A stretch of DNA of 64,000 nt, from contig JBGTIH010000062.1 of the NCBI GenBank assembly GCA_041745765.1, positions 3,305 to 67,304 on the forward strand. Reading direction: 5' to 3'. The position numbers and the translations under genes are program-made. The notes under the pieces were generated by a model, which saw only the letters and a list, made by a program, of their open reading frames with translations, had not been told where the DNA came from and searched no databases. Shown piece by piece: positions 1 through 10,100 of the stretch. Every line of letters starts with the position of its first letter. Position 1 is the stretch's first letter. The DNA comes from JAHCHG01 sp041745765 (GTDB lineage Bacteria > Acidobacteriota > Blastocatellia > Pyrinomonadales > Pyrinomonadaceae).

Positions 1-17
1 CTTGTTTTTACAAGCTT

Positions 18-59
18 AAAAATAAGCGGAGCCGAGATATTCTCGCTCCGCTTATTTTT
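18..59. terminator. Strong bidirectional hairpin terminator
   Basis: Perfect 15-bp stem: AAAAATAAGCGGAGC at 18-32 pairs with 45-59. The A-run on one side and T-run on the other suit termination in both directions. It lies beyond the 3' end of the minus-strand permease gene; whichever gene lies left of the window may share it. Confidence 0.8.
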
Positions 60-244
60 GTCGGAATTGTAGATTAAAAATAGAAAAAAGAACTGGCGCG
101 ACTTGAAAAAAACATCGGTGTAAATGTTTAAAAAATAAGTCAAAAAAGTAAGCAAATTCTCTCGTTTATTTTAAGAAAACCCTACGAAAATCTGCGTTAA
201 TCCGTTGTTAAAAATCAATCGCAAATTGCAAATCGCAAATAAAC

Positions 245-1342
245 TTACTCGTTTGTTAAAACCAAAACTGGATCAATATCGGAGGCGCGCCACGCCGGAT
301 AAAGCGCACCGAAAAGACTGCCGCCAACGGCGATAATAATCGCGGTGATGATCCAATTGCGACTGAATTCAAATTGCAGACCGAATTGATTTTGAATCAA
401 AAATGCGGCAAGAAATGAAACTCCGAAACCGAGTAAAACGCCCAAAATTCCGATCAAAAACGCTTCGCCTTCGATCACTTTGATAATAAATGTTTTCGAT
501 GCGCCGAGCGATTTTAAAATCCCGATTTCCTTGCGCCGTTCAGTGATGGTCGTGTACATCGAAAGCAGTACGAAAATCGTCGAAACAAACGCGCCGAGTC
601 CGACCAGAACGCGCAAAAACGTATTCAGACCGGGAATTCTGTCCTGCGCGTCAATTACCAAATCCTGCGTCAGATTGATTTTATTACCGGGAAGTTCCTG
701 CTCGATTCGCGCCGCAACCTGTTCGGCATTTGCACCGTCTTTGATTTTGACAAGAATAAAAGTGCAGCGGTTCGGGGCTTTCAGCGCGTCCTGCATCGCG
801 CCGAGCGACATTTTTATACGCGCTCCCGAAGGCGGCGAAAATACTCCCGTGATTTTATAATTTTTGTTCAAAAGCTCGATCTCGTCGCCGAGTTTATAAT
901 TATTTTCCGTCAGATGCCGTTCGTCAACAATGATCTCATCATTGGCGGTCGGCGCGCGTCCTTCGAGAATCTGCATATCGTTCATCGCGGCAAACGGCTG
1001 CCAGTCAACGCCGTCGAGCTGCTGAATTCCCCAGCGTTCATTCGGATTCGCCGTAATGTAGCGAATGACCGGAACGGTTGATTCGACGCCTTCGATTTCC
1101 AGTAATCTTTGCGCGTAAGTCGTGCTGACGGAAGCGTTTGAACTCGTCATCTCCATCGCGCCGGGACGCGTAAAAACAATTTCCGCCTTCCAATTCGCCG
1201 CCCGTTTCGACATATCATTGCTCATCCCTTGTGCCAAACCTGTAAAAAGAATGACCAAAACAACGCCCAGAGCGACACCGATCACGCTGATCAATGTGCG
1301 AAACGGACGGACTCTTAAATTGGCTAAAACTAATTCGAACAT
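245..1342 (-). CDS. ABC transporter permease, MacB/FtsX family
   Basis: Inner-membrane permease of the MacB/LolC/FtsX type, 365 aa. The sequence shows the expected layout: one N-terminal membrane helix (about residues 13-38), a large periplasmic MacB-core-like domain (about 40-235), then three helices (about 240-265, 285-315, 330-350). The tail LYPAWRASDIDPVLVL is the family's usual ending. Such proteins work with a LolD/MacB-type ATPase in lipoprotein trafficking, efflux or envelope signalling. No ATPase gene is next to it here: a terminator lies on each side, so it is apparently monocistronic and its partner must be elsewhere. A weak GAAG ribosome site precedes the ATG. The substrate cannot be inferred. 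Confidence 0.9.
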   Translation of the reverse strand: MFELVLANLRVRPFRTLISVIGVALGVVLVILFTGLAQGMSNDMSKRAANWKAEIVFTRPGAMEMTSSNASVSTTYAQRLLEIEGVESTVPVIRYITANPNERWGIQQLDGVDWQPFAAMNDMQILEGRAPTANDEIIVDERHLTENNYKLGDEIELLNKNYKITGVFSPPSGARIKMSLGAMQDALKAPNRCTFILVKIKDGANAEQVAARIEQELPGNKINLTQDLVIDAQDRIPGLNTFLRVLVGLGAFVSTIFVLLSMYTTITERRKEIGILKSLGASKTFIIKVIEGEAFLIGILGVLLGFGVSFLAAFLIQNQFGLQFEFSRNWIITAIIIAVGGSLFGALYPAWRASDIDPVLVLTNE

Positions 1343-1384
1343 TAAATTTCTTCAAAAGGCGAAATTATAACCGATGAAAAACCA

Positions 1385-1423
1385 AAAAGCACGGCGGAAA
1401 AATTGATTTTCCGCCGTGCTTTT
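1385..1423 (-). terminator. Rho-independent terminator of the TonB receptor gene
   Basis: A 17-bp perfect stem (1385-1401 with 1407-1423) encloses a 5-base loop. On the minus strand it is followed by a T-rich stretch. It starts 29 bases after the receptor stop codon. Confidence 0.85.
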
Positions 1424-1451
1424 GGGCTGTTTGTGTAATGAAAGATGCGGT

Positions 1452-4400
1452 TTAGAAAACCAATCTTCCGCCGATGATGATGCGGCGATTTCCGCCGTTT
1501 GTCGCACCTTCGTTCAGGAAGTTCGCGCCGGCGTTAAGTGCTGCATTCGGAATACCGTAGTTGCGGTGATTCGCCACATTGAACATATCCACACGAATTT
1601 GAGCGCGGACTCTTTCAGTAATCATCGTATTTTTGATTACGCCGAAATCAACCAACGCGATACCGTCTGCCCGCAGAATGTTTCTTCCTGCAGTTCCGAC
1701 TCTTTGCCCCGCTGTTACCGGAGAGAAAAAGTTAGGACAGGCATTACCCGGAATCGGCGTTCCGCATTGCGCCTTGATTTCCCGAACGGACATACCGGAT
1801 ATATTCGTATTGGTAATCAGATTCGGTCTGATCGCATTTCCGACCAAGCCGGAAATTCCACTTAACGCGCCAGCCGGATCAGCTCCGTTCAAGACCGTGA
1901 ACGGTGCGCCGCTCTGGAATGTAAAGAACGAATTAAGCTGCCAGCCGCCGAGAAGTTTTCCAGCGAAACCTTGTTGACCGCGATAGAAAGGAAGCTGATA
2001 AACAAAGTTTCCGGTAAAGCGGTGCGGGCGGTCATAACTAGAACGTCCGCGTTCTGAAGCCCGGTTAAACGAATCTTGCGAAACCGCAACTTCTCCGGTT
2101 GACGGATTAAAGATTTCCGATGCCGTATCAATAAATGAACTCCATGTGTAATGAATACCGGCACTAAAATTATTACTCAGACGTTTGTCAAGACTGACCT
2201 GCATCGAGTGATAAATCGAATTTGCCGAATTAGCCCGAAGCCGGATTACACCGCGCGTCGGATCAACCCGCGGACAGGGATTGGCAGCCGTTCCGCCGAC
2301 ACAAGCCGTGCGCGGATTGCCGTCTATTGTCTGGAAAAGTCCTGTTCCTCTTGTTCCGACATACCCGACTTTAAAAACTGTATCTTTGGTTAATCCTCTT
2401 TGCATTTCCAAAGAAAATTGATCTGCCGCCGGAGCGCGAAAATCATCGCCGACAATTGTGCGGGCGATGAAATTCGGATTTGCCACATTCGGCGCACCTA
2501 AACTCTGCATCGAAGCAAAAGCATTTTGTCTGGTCGGCTGTCCCGGTTCGCCGAAATTGATCGCAGCGACAAACGGAAATGCCGTCGCTACGTTAAGATT
2601 AATGTTGATAAAGTTAGCATCGTAGGTTCGTGCGTAACCCCCGCGAACGACCATTCGGTCTCCGCCGGTCAAGAATCCTAACACACCCGTATTACGCGTA
2701 GTCGGATTCCAGTTAAAACTAACACGCGGCATAAAATTATTTTTATCCGGTTGCGGAACAGGCGTAAAAGTAAAAGCCGGATTATTTCCGTTTGCCGCTA
2801 AAATACGCTCGTTCAGGTCTTTCAGATAAGTAAATGAATCGCCGGGATATTCGTATCTAACGCCATAGCTCAATGTAAAATTCGGCGTAACCCGCCACTG
2901 ATCCTGAGCATAGAAGTAGAACTCCTGCCACTCATAGAAACCGAGAGTGTCGCCGCCGGCTAACGGACGGTTAATTGTTGCGGCAACATCGGCGTTATCA
3001 TCAACAAAATTTTGCAATGTTGAATAAGCCAGACGACCGCGAACTGTCGGGAAGAAAAAGCTCTTGACTTGCAGCCAACGCCAATCTACTCCGAATTTCA
3101 TTGTATGGTTGCCTTTGACGAAACTCAAACTATCTTGAATTTGATAAGTATTATTGATACGGAACTGCGGCAGATTTACAGCCAAACCGATTGCCGTGCG
3201 GTTCGCCGCAGCATTAAAACCCAGTAATCCAAGGTTGCTGATCTCAATTGAAGGAATAGTTTCCGAACTTGGATCAACCGCATTCGTGCTTGAATCGTAT
3301 CGGGCGTAGGAAAGCCGCAGTTCGTTGGTTACATTGCTTCTAACGACGCTATTCCAGACAAATGTCGTGGCTTGCGAAAGAAGTTCGCCCTGATTTGTCA
3401 GTCCGGGCGGCGTAACCTGTCCGGTGCCGGCGGTTGTCTGTTTGGCAAAACGATGCCGACCGTAGATTAAATTTCTGTCATTAATTCGATGATCAACGCG
3501 CACCGAGCCTTGATGATCGTCGAATTTGAAGGAGGACGAGCCGGTTACATTACCAAGCGGAACGGTAAAGGTTTGACCGTTAGCGGTAAAATTAACGCTT
3601 GATCCGTTCGGCGTACCTGCCGGAACGAATTGTAAAAGAGCTTGAACTTGCGGACGATTGCCGACTGCTTGCTGCAGAATCTGTCTTCCGGCGGCGGTCG
3701 GCGCACCGCTCAAGGTAAAGCCCGAACCCGAAGCGCGGTCAGACCATCGCTGATAGTCGCCGAAGAAAAACGTGCGGTCTTTTCCGCTTATAATATGGGG
3801 ATTTTTTCGACCGAAACCAAATGCCGGAACCGGAAGAGGTCCGCCGACGGTAAAGCCGATTTGATTTTCGAGTCTAAGCGGAGCAAAAGTTCTCGCCGGA
3901 TCCGTAGCATTCGGATTACAAAAACCGGCACTTTTATCCGTATTGCTGCAAGCATTCAGCCTCTTGTTATTATGAAACCAGAAAAGCGAACCGTTAATAT
4001 TGTTAGTTCCCGATTTTCCGATAAAATTAACAACCGAACCGGAATTGCGTCCGTATTCGGGCAAAAATTGACTGGTAACAATCCGAACTTCCTGAAACGC
4101 ATCAGGATTATTCAGCGCAAGCTGTCCGCCGGCAACGCTCGGATCATTTATATCCTGCCCGTCAATCATAAAATTGTTTGAACGAACACGCCCGCCGTTT
4201 GAAGAAAAACTGATACCGTTGGCAAAGCCTGTTTGACCGCTTCCCAATTGGCTTACGCCCGGAACAGACAGTAAGACATTAAAAACACTGCGGTTTGACG
4301 CAATCGGAAGTTCCGCCAAGCGTTTTTCATCAAAGCGTGTGCTGACTTCTGCAGTAGTTGTATTTAATACCGAAGCATCTTCTGAAACGGTAACAACTTC

Positions 4401-4748
4401 TTCGATGCCTCCGGTTCTAAGCGTCGCATCAACAACAGCATTTTGATTTACGACAAGTGTAATGCCTGTCTGAACATATCTGGCAAAATTAGGGGCTTCG
4501 ACCGTAACTTCATAAGAGCCGAGCGGTAAATTCACAACTTGATACCGACCTTCACTACTTGTTTGAACAGTACGCGAAAAGCCTGTTGAAATACTTCGAA
4601 TTGTTACATTTGCGTTGGGAACTACTGCCTGCTGTTCGTCTACTACCGTTCCTGAGAGTGTTGCGGTAGTTGATTGAGCAAAAGCATTGTTTAGACTGAG
4701 AACTAGAATCAGTCCCAGAAGAAATGCACAGAATTTTGTGTGTTTCAT
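1452..4748 (-). CDS. TonB-dependent receptor, Oar-like, with carboxypeptidase-regulatory-like domain
   Basis: Outer-membrane active-transport receptor, 1098 aa. A Sec signal peptide ends about residue 24 (AFA then QS). A carboxypeptidase-regulatory-like beta-sandwich follows (about 27-110, starting with LSGTVVDEQQ and containing the GRYQVVNLPLGSYEVTV pattern). Next come a plug domain (about 125-245, including MIDGQDIND) and a long beta-barrel ending in the terminal aromatic residue VF. An AAGGAG ribosome site sits 9 bases before the ATG and a terminator follows the stop, so it is a single-gene unit. Receptors of this architecture are expanded in Acidobacteriota and import unknown substrates, perhaps glycans or peptides. 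No binding protein, SusD or enzyme next to it suggests a substrate. Confidence 0.9.
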   Translation of the reverse strand: MKHTKFCAFLLGLILVLSLNNAFAQSTTATLSGTVVDEQQAVVPNANVTIRSISTGFSRTVQTSSEGRYQVVNLPLGSYEVTVEAPNFARYVQTGITLVVNQNAVVDATLRTGGIEEVVTVSEDASVLNTTTAEVSTRFDEKRLAELPIASNRSVFNVLLSVPGVSQLGSGQTGFANGISFSSNGGRVRSNNFMIDGQDINDPSVAGGQLALNNPDAFQEVRIVTSQFLPEYGRNSGSVVNFIGKSGTNNINGSLFWFHNNKRLNACSNTDKSAGFCNPNATDPARTFAPLRLENQIGFTVGGPLPVPAFGFGRKNPHIISGKDRTFFFGDYQRWSDRASGSGFTLSGAPTAAGRQILQQAVGNRPQVQALLQFVPAGTPNGSSVNFTANGQTFTVPLGNVTGSSSFKFDDHQGSVRVDHRINDRNLIYGRHRFAKQTTAGTGQVTPPGLTNQGELLSQATTFVWNSVVRSNVTNELRLSYARYDSSTNAVDPSSETIPSIEISNLGLLGFNAAANRTAIGLAVNLPQFRINNTYQIQDSLSFVKGNHTMKFGVDWRWLQVKSFFFPTVRGRLAYSTLQNFVDDNADVAATINRPLAGGDTLGFYEWQEFYFYAQDQWRVTPNFTLSYGVRYEYPGDSFTYLKDLNERILAANGNNPAFTFTPVPQPDKNNFMPRVSFNWNPTTRNTGVLGFLTGGDRMVVRGGYARTYDANFININLNVATAFPFVAAINFGEPGQPTRQNAFASMQSLGAPNVANPNFIARTIVGDDFRAPAADQFSLEMQRGLTKDTVFKVGYVGTRGTGLFQTIDGNPRTACVGGTAANPCPRVDPTRGVIRLRANSANSIYHSMQVSLDKRLSNNFSAGIHYTWSSFIDTASEIFNPSTGEVAVSQDSFNRASERGRSSYDRPHRFTGNFVYQLPFYRGQQGFAGKLLGGWQLNSFFTFQSGAPFTVLNGADPAGALSGISGLVGNAIRPNLITNTNISGMSVREIKAQCGTPIPGNACPNFFSPVTAGQRVGTAGRNILRADGIALVDFGVIKNTMITERVRAQIRVDMFNVANHRNYGIPNAALNAGANFLNEGATNGGNRRIIIGGRLVF

Positions 4749-4966
4749 AACGTAAAGCTCCTTATCTTAATTTTATTTTTTAGTTTAAAGCCCTTTTATG
4801 AATTCAGTTTATAAATACAAAATACTTGCTAAAAATTAGAGGCAAAAGATATGCCGATGTTTTTTATTGTGTTAAATCTTTCTAAAATCAGAACTTGCTT
4901 AACAAAAATATAAGACGGTTTGAGTAAAAAAATAGATAAATATACAAAAAAATGGATTTTTGAGAT

Positions 4967-6340
4967 TCAGGAATCAAGCGAAGTTTTATTGCTTTTCATA
5001 AGTCGGGAATATTTAAATTTTTCAGATTCATCCGCAGCGGTGAAAAGATCCCGCTTTTTTAGAAAATCTGCATAGATTTTATCGTAGGTTTCGATTAAAA
5101 AATCGGTTGATTTTTCCCGCGTGTTATTTTTCGCAGTTTCCAGCGCGTTCTTGATCTTTTCTTCTTTTAACTCAGGATTTTCAATGATTTCACGGATCGC
5201 TCCGGCAAAATCTTCGCCCTTTGGTTCACAAAGCCACATATTTTCATTTGTCGCGTAAGACAGAAGCCCGCCCGCATTCGGCGCGACGGTCGGTGTGCCG
5301 GAAGCCATCGCTTCGAGCGGCGCGATGCCGAACGGTTCGCGCGGGTTCGGATGGACGAAAATATCGGCGTTGGCGTAATAATTTGCCAGCGTTTCCTTGT
5401 CTAAATGCCCGAATTGAATGATCTTATTCGGAATGAATTTTTCGGTTTGCTCTTTCAGCCATTCGGCTTGCGGTCCCGCGCCGGCAACGAGCAGGCGGTA
5501 ATCTTTTTCGCCCTTTACCAGCAATTTCATAAATTCGGGCAGAAGTTCGATATTTTTTTCCGGCGAAATTCTGCCCGCATACAGCAAAATTACCGCGTCT
5601 TTCGGAATTCCGCTTTTTTCGATCATTTCGTTGCGCACTTTTTCAGATTTTCTTTCGGGCGAAAACTGCAGAATATCAACGCCGCGCGGACAGACGAAAA
5701 CTCTTTCTTCAAGCGGCACACGCGGAGCTTTGAAAAACTGCCAGCATTTATTGAAAAACCAGTTCGAACGCTTCGGATTCTCGGTTTTTTCAAAAGATTC
5801 GTAAAATTCCTCAGCCGTATAAGGCGAATTGGCAATGTGATAATCGAACGACGGCAGATTGTAATTTCCCATCACGCGCCGCGCAAACCATTTGCCGATT
5901 TTGCCTTTGCTTAAAAACGAGCCGATATTGTCGTCCATCCGTTCGCACGAAAAATGCACGAGAACCGGGCGATTCAGTTGTTTGAATTTTCCGATGCGAA
6001 TCATCGCGCCCATCATCGAAAGCGTGTATTTATCGGTAACTTCGATCAGATCGGGCATTTCGTCCATTAAAATTTTCCGAATCAGCGAACCGTCCGGCAT
6101 ATATTGCCACGGCATTATTATGCGGTAGCGTTTATCAAAAACAGGCGATTGTTTGGCGGGAATGTAATAAATTTTGGCGTAGTCATTGACTTCTTCGACC
6201 GCTTCGGTTTCGCCCGGAACGATCAGACGCATCTGTCTTTTATGCCGACCGGCAGCAGCCATCAAAGCATTGTAAGACGTGCTGATTCCGCCGGAATTTT
6301 TGTGGTAATAATTGGTTAAATGAACTGTTTTAATTGACAC
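4967..6340 (-). CDS. Glycosyltransferase family 4 (GT-B fold)
   Basis: Retaining GT4-type glycosyltransferase, 457 aa, acting in the cytosol or at the inner face of the membrane. The N-terminal Rossmann half starts near residue 3 and carries the GGIST donor/acceptor loop (residues 17-21). The C-terminal half starts around VILLYAGRISPEKN (250-263). It contains the family signature E335-x7-E343 in EPFGIAPLEAMASG, followed by the NAGG loop that binds the nucleotide diphosphate. The donor and acceptor sugars cannot be deduced. Six bases separate it from the upstream Uma2 gene, so the two are probably co-transcribed. It is distant from the capsule genes at 56-61 kb. Confidence 0.88.
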   Translation of the reverse strand: MSIKTVHLTNYYHKNSGGISTSYNALMAAAGRHKRQMRLIVPGETEAVEEVNDYAKIYYIPAKQSPVFDKRYRIIMPWQYMPDGSLIRKILMDEMPDLIEVTDKYTLSMMGAMIRIGKFKQLNRPVLVHFSCERMDDNIGSFLSKGKIGKWFARRVMGNYNLPSFDYHIANSPYTAEEFYESFEKTENPKRSNWFFNKCWQFFKAPRVPLEERVFVCPRGVDILQFSPERKSEKVRNEMIEKSGIPKDAVILLYAGRISPEKNIELLPEFMKLLVKGEKDYRLLVAGAGPQAEWLKEQTEKFIPNKIIQFGHLDKETLANYYANADIFVHPNPREPFGIAPLEAMASGTPTVAPNAGGLLSYATNENMWLCEPKGEDFAGAIREIIENPELKEEKIKNALETAKNNTREKSTDFLIETYDKIYADFLKKRDLFTAADESEKFKYSRLMKSNKTSLDS

Positions 6341-6346
6341 GAATTA

Positions 6347-6952
6347 TTATTTTCCAAAGACTTTGCTGACGGAAATCTTCCAATCAAAAAGTATTTTCGA
6401 TTCTGCCGTTTCGCCTTTCGTGTAGATTTTTCGTTGCCAGAAAAGAAAACCGTCTTCCGAATCGGCATTTCTGACTTCTATTTCTTCTTTGTCCGCATCG
6501 ATCAGCCACAATTCCTTTACGCCGAGCGCGAGATATGTATCGGCTTTGGTCGTGCGGTCATAGACACCTGTGCTTTCCGATAAAAACTCGAAAACGATGT
6601 CGGCGGACGTGCGGCGGTCGCCCATTTGTTCGCGCAACTCGTTGGAAACATACATCATATCCGGTTCGAGATATGTTCCCCAAATATCTTCGACATAAAT
6701 CGAAGCACGCGGGTGAAAAACCTTTCCGGGATCATCATTTTGAGCTAAAAAAAGTATTAAAGAGCGGCTTAAAAAAGCGACTAATTCATCGTGTTTATTT
6801 TTCGGCGGCGGCACAATATGTAAGACTCCTTCGATAAGTTCGTAGTGCGAACGGTCGGCGGGTTCGGGTAACGCCCAAAATTCTTCGAGTGTGTAGCGTT
6901 TGAGCAAAGACGAAAAAGCTATTTTATTTTGGACGGTTTCTAAAGTCTGCAT
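6347..6952 (-). CDS. Uma2 family (DUF820) PD-(D/E)XK nuclease-like protein
   Basis: 201-aa member of the Uma2/DUF820 restriction-endonuclease-like family. The nuclease core is visible: D98 in LEPDMMYV, E122 in DIVFEFLSEST, K136 in RTTKADTYLALG, and the terminal WLID strand. These proteins are very common in cyanobacteria and some Acidobacteriota. Most have no known role, though a nuclease of mobile or defence origin is assumed. It lies immediately upstream of the GT4 gene with a 6-base gap. No partner methylase or toxin-antitoxin pair is visible, so a restriction role is not supported. Confidence 0.85.
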   Translation of the reverse strand: MQTLETVQNKIAFSSLLKRYTLEEFWALPEPADRSHYELIEGVLHIVPPPKNKHDELVAFLSRSLILFLAQNDDPGKVFHPRASIYVEDIWGTYLEPDMMYVSNELREQMGDRRTSADIVFEFLSESTGVYDRTTKADTYLALGVKELWLIDADKEEIEVRNADSEDGFLFWQRKIYTKGETAESKILFDWKISVSKVFGK

Positions 6953-7115
6953 AACCGGAAGTTTAGCAGAAAAATCCTCATCTTAAAAGCATTTAATCGG
7001 GCAAAAAGTAACGTCTCAACAAAACTTGCAGATATAATCAGAAAGCCGTCGCAAATTCGTATCCGCTATAATATGAACGAGTAGGCAAGACTCTTATATT
7101 AAATCGAAGTTTGAT

Positions 7116-10100
7116 TTAAACGGAGATAAAATCCAAAACTTCGCGCGCTCTTTCAATCGGATTTTTTCCGGTTTCGACAACCTGCAAAATTCCGCTCTGC
7201 GAAAATTTCGACCCTTCGTTTTCTTCTAAAAACTCCATCAATTTTTCCGGCAGAACGCGCGCATTTTCACTGAGTTTGACGGCAAAGCCTTCTTTTGTTT
7301 TATCGATCGAAATAATTCTCATCTGTTCGGCGAGCTTTCTGAGGCGTGCGAATTCAAAGAGATTTTCGACCGAATTCGGCATTTTTCCGTAGCGGTCCTG
7401 GATTTCCGTGTAAATTCTCCGCAGAGTTTCTTCGGAATCGGACGAAGAAATGCGTTTATAAGTTCTAAGTCTTTGGGAAGTTTCGTTGATATAATCGTTC
7501 GGAATCGAAACGTCAACGCCGAGGTTGATCGAAACGCTCGATTCGTCTTCGATTTCTTCGCCTTTGAGTTCGGAAATGGTGCGTTCGAGCATTTTAGTAT
7601 AAAGATCAAAACCGAGCGCATCGAGTTGACCGGATTGCTGACCGCCCAAAATATTTCCCGCGCCGCGCAGTTCTAAATCGAGTGCCGCAATGCGAAATCC
7701 CGCGCCGAGATCGGAAAATTCTCTGATTGCCGAAAGTCTTCGCCGCGCAATCGGCGTTAATTCCAGTTCGCCCGGAATCAAGAGATACGCGTAAGCCCGC
7801 CGGTTCGAACGCCCGACTCGACCGCGAAGCTGGTAAAGCTGCGAAAGCCCGTAATTATCAGCGCGATTGATAATTATCGTATTCGCCCGCGGAATATCTA
7901 TGCCGTTTTCGATGATCGTCGTCGCGATCAAAACGTCGTATTTGAAATCAACGAAATCGAGCATAATTTCTTCCAGAATCTTTTCGTTCATCTGCCCGTG
8001 CGCGAAAACGACACGCGCATTCGGCACGATTTTTTTGATATGCGCACTCATTGCTTCGATCGTTTCGACGCGGTTGTGAATAAAGAAAACCTGTCCGTTT
8101 CGCGCCAGCTCGAGCTCGATTGCCGATTTGATCACGCCTTCCGAAAACTGCACAACCTGCGTATTGATCGCCAGACGATCGCGCGGCGGAGTTTCGATCA
8201 CCGACATATCGCGCATTCCCAAAAGAGACATATTCAAAGTGCGCGGAATCGGCGTTGCGCTCAGAGTTAAAACATCAACTTTTTTCTTCAGATGCTTTAA
8301 TTTTTCCTTGTGCGCGACGCCGAATCTTTGTTCTTCATCAACGACGACCAGACCGATTTTCGGGAGTTTCACGTCATTTGACAGAATTCTGTGCGTTCCG
8401 ATCAAAACATCAACTTCCGCTTTTTCCGCTTTTTCGACGACTTCCTTTTGCTCTTTTTTTGAACGAAACCGCGATAAAAGCTCGATTTTGACGGGAAACG
8501 CCGCAAACCTCTGTTTAAAGGTTTCAAAATGCTGGTAAGCGAGAATCGTCGTCGGTGTTAAAACGGCGACCTGTTTGCCGTCCATCACAGCTTTAAATGC
8601 CGCCCGCATCGCAACTTCCGTTTTTCCGTAACCGACATCGCCGATAATCAGGCGGTCCATCGGGACGGCGGTTTGCATATCTTTTTTCGTGTCTTCAATT
8701 GCGCCCGCCTGATCGGTCGTCAATTGATACGGAAACGCATCTTCAAATTCTTCCTGCCACGGCGTATCTCCGGAAAATGCAAAGCCTTGCACGAGTTTTC
8801 GTTCGGCGTAAAGCCGCAATAATTCGTCCGCCATATCGCGCATCGCGCGTTTGGCTTTTGCCTTTGTTTTCTGCCAGCCCAAACCGCCCAAACGGTCAAG
8901 CGTCGGCTGCGCCGCTTCGCCGGAAGAATATCGCGAAACCAGATCCAGACGTTCGACCGGAACGAAAAGTTTCGAGTTTTCGGCGTAGATCAGGAGCATA
9001 AACTCGCGGGATACGCCGCCCGTTTCCAACACCTGCAAACCCTCGAAACGCCCGATTCCGTGATCGACGTGAACGACGAAATCACCGGGTTTCAGGTCGC
9101 GGAAATCGGAAACGAAGGCACTTATTTTGGTCTTTGATCGTTGGTCTTTGATCTTTGTTTTTTGAAATTCGGCTTGCGTCGTTTCGCCGAAAATGTCCGT
9201 TTCGGTGAAGATTTTCAGGTTGAACGAGGGAATTTCAAAACCGCCCGACAGATCACCGATTTTAATTTGATCCGGCGGCAAAACAATATCGTAATCGCGC
9301 AAAATATCGGAAAACCTTTCGGCAATGCCGTGCGCTTGAAAAACGAAAAATTGTCCCTCGTTCCTCGTTCCTCGTCCCTCGTCCTTCATTTCACGAGTAA
9401 ATTCTTTGACATTTCCGCGATATTTACGCGTCGGGCGCGAGCCGATCTCGAAATCCGAAGATTTTTCGGCGGTCGGGAATAAAAATAAGGGTCTTTGATC
9501 TTTGATCTTTGATCTTTGATCTTCGGAATTTGAGATTTGAGAAAGCGTTTCAGCAATTTGATCTTGAGTTTCTGAATGTTGAAATTCTTCATCGGTTTGC
9601 GCCGCCGTTTTGCCGAGCGCGCGGAGTTCGATGCGGCTAATTGAATTTAATTTTTCGCGCAAATTCTCGGCGCTTAAAAATAATTCGTCCGGCTCTAAAC
9701 CGATCTCGCCCTGTTCGTTGATTTCGGCGTAATGCGTCTCGATAGTTTCGTAAAAAGTTTCGAGCGTTTTTTCGATCATCGCCGGTTCGTCTAAAACGAA
9801 AATACAATCTTTTAGAAAATCAAAAACGCTCGAATTTCGCGGTTTTACAAGCGGAATCAGGAATTCCCAGCCGGAAAAATCTTCGCCTTCTTCGGCAAAT
9901 TGGGTGCGGTCGGTCAGATTCCGCACAAATTTCTCGTCCGAGAATCTCTCACGCGCAAAAAACGCCCAATCCTTAAAATCCTGCGCGGACGCGGAAAACG
10001 GACGCATCGGCACGATGCGGGTTTCTTTCAGCTGGCTGATTGAAAGCTGCGATTCGGCATCGAACTCTCTGATCGAATCAACCGTGTCGCCGAAAAACTC

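Noticed and set aside
3642..4181. Plus-strand open frame of 179 codons opposite the first TonB receptor
   Set aside because: Arg/Ser/Ile-rich shadow of the minus-strand gene; the same holds for the other long antisense frames in mfd, ald, the permeases and the second receptor.
6119..6130. Third copy of the lysS palindromic element (TGCGGTAGCG in the GT4 gene)
   Set aside because: Only ten bases match and there is no second arm.
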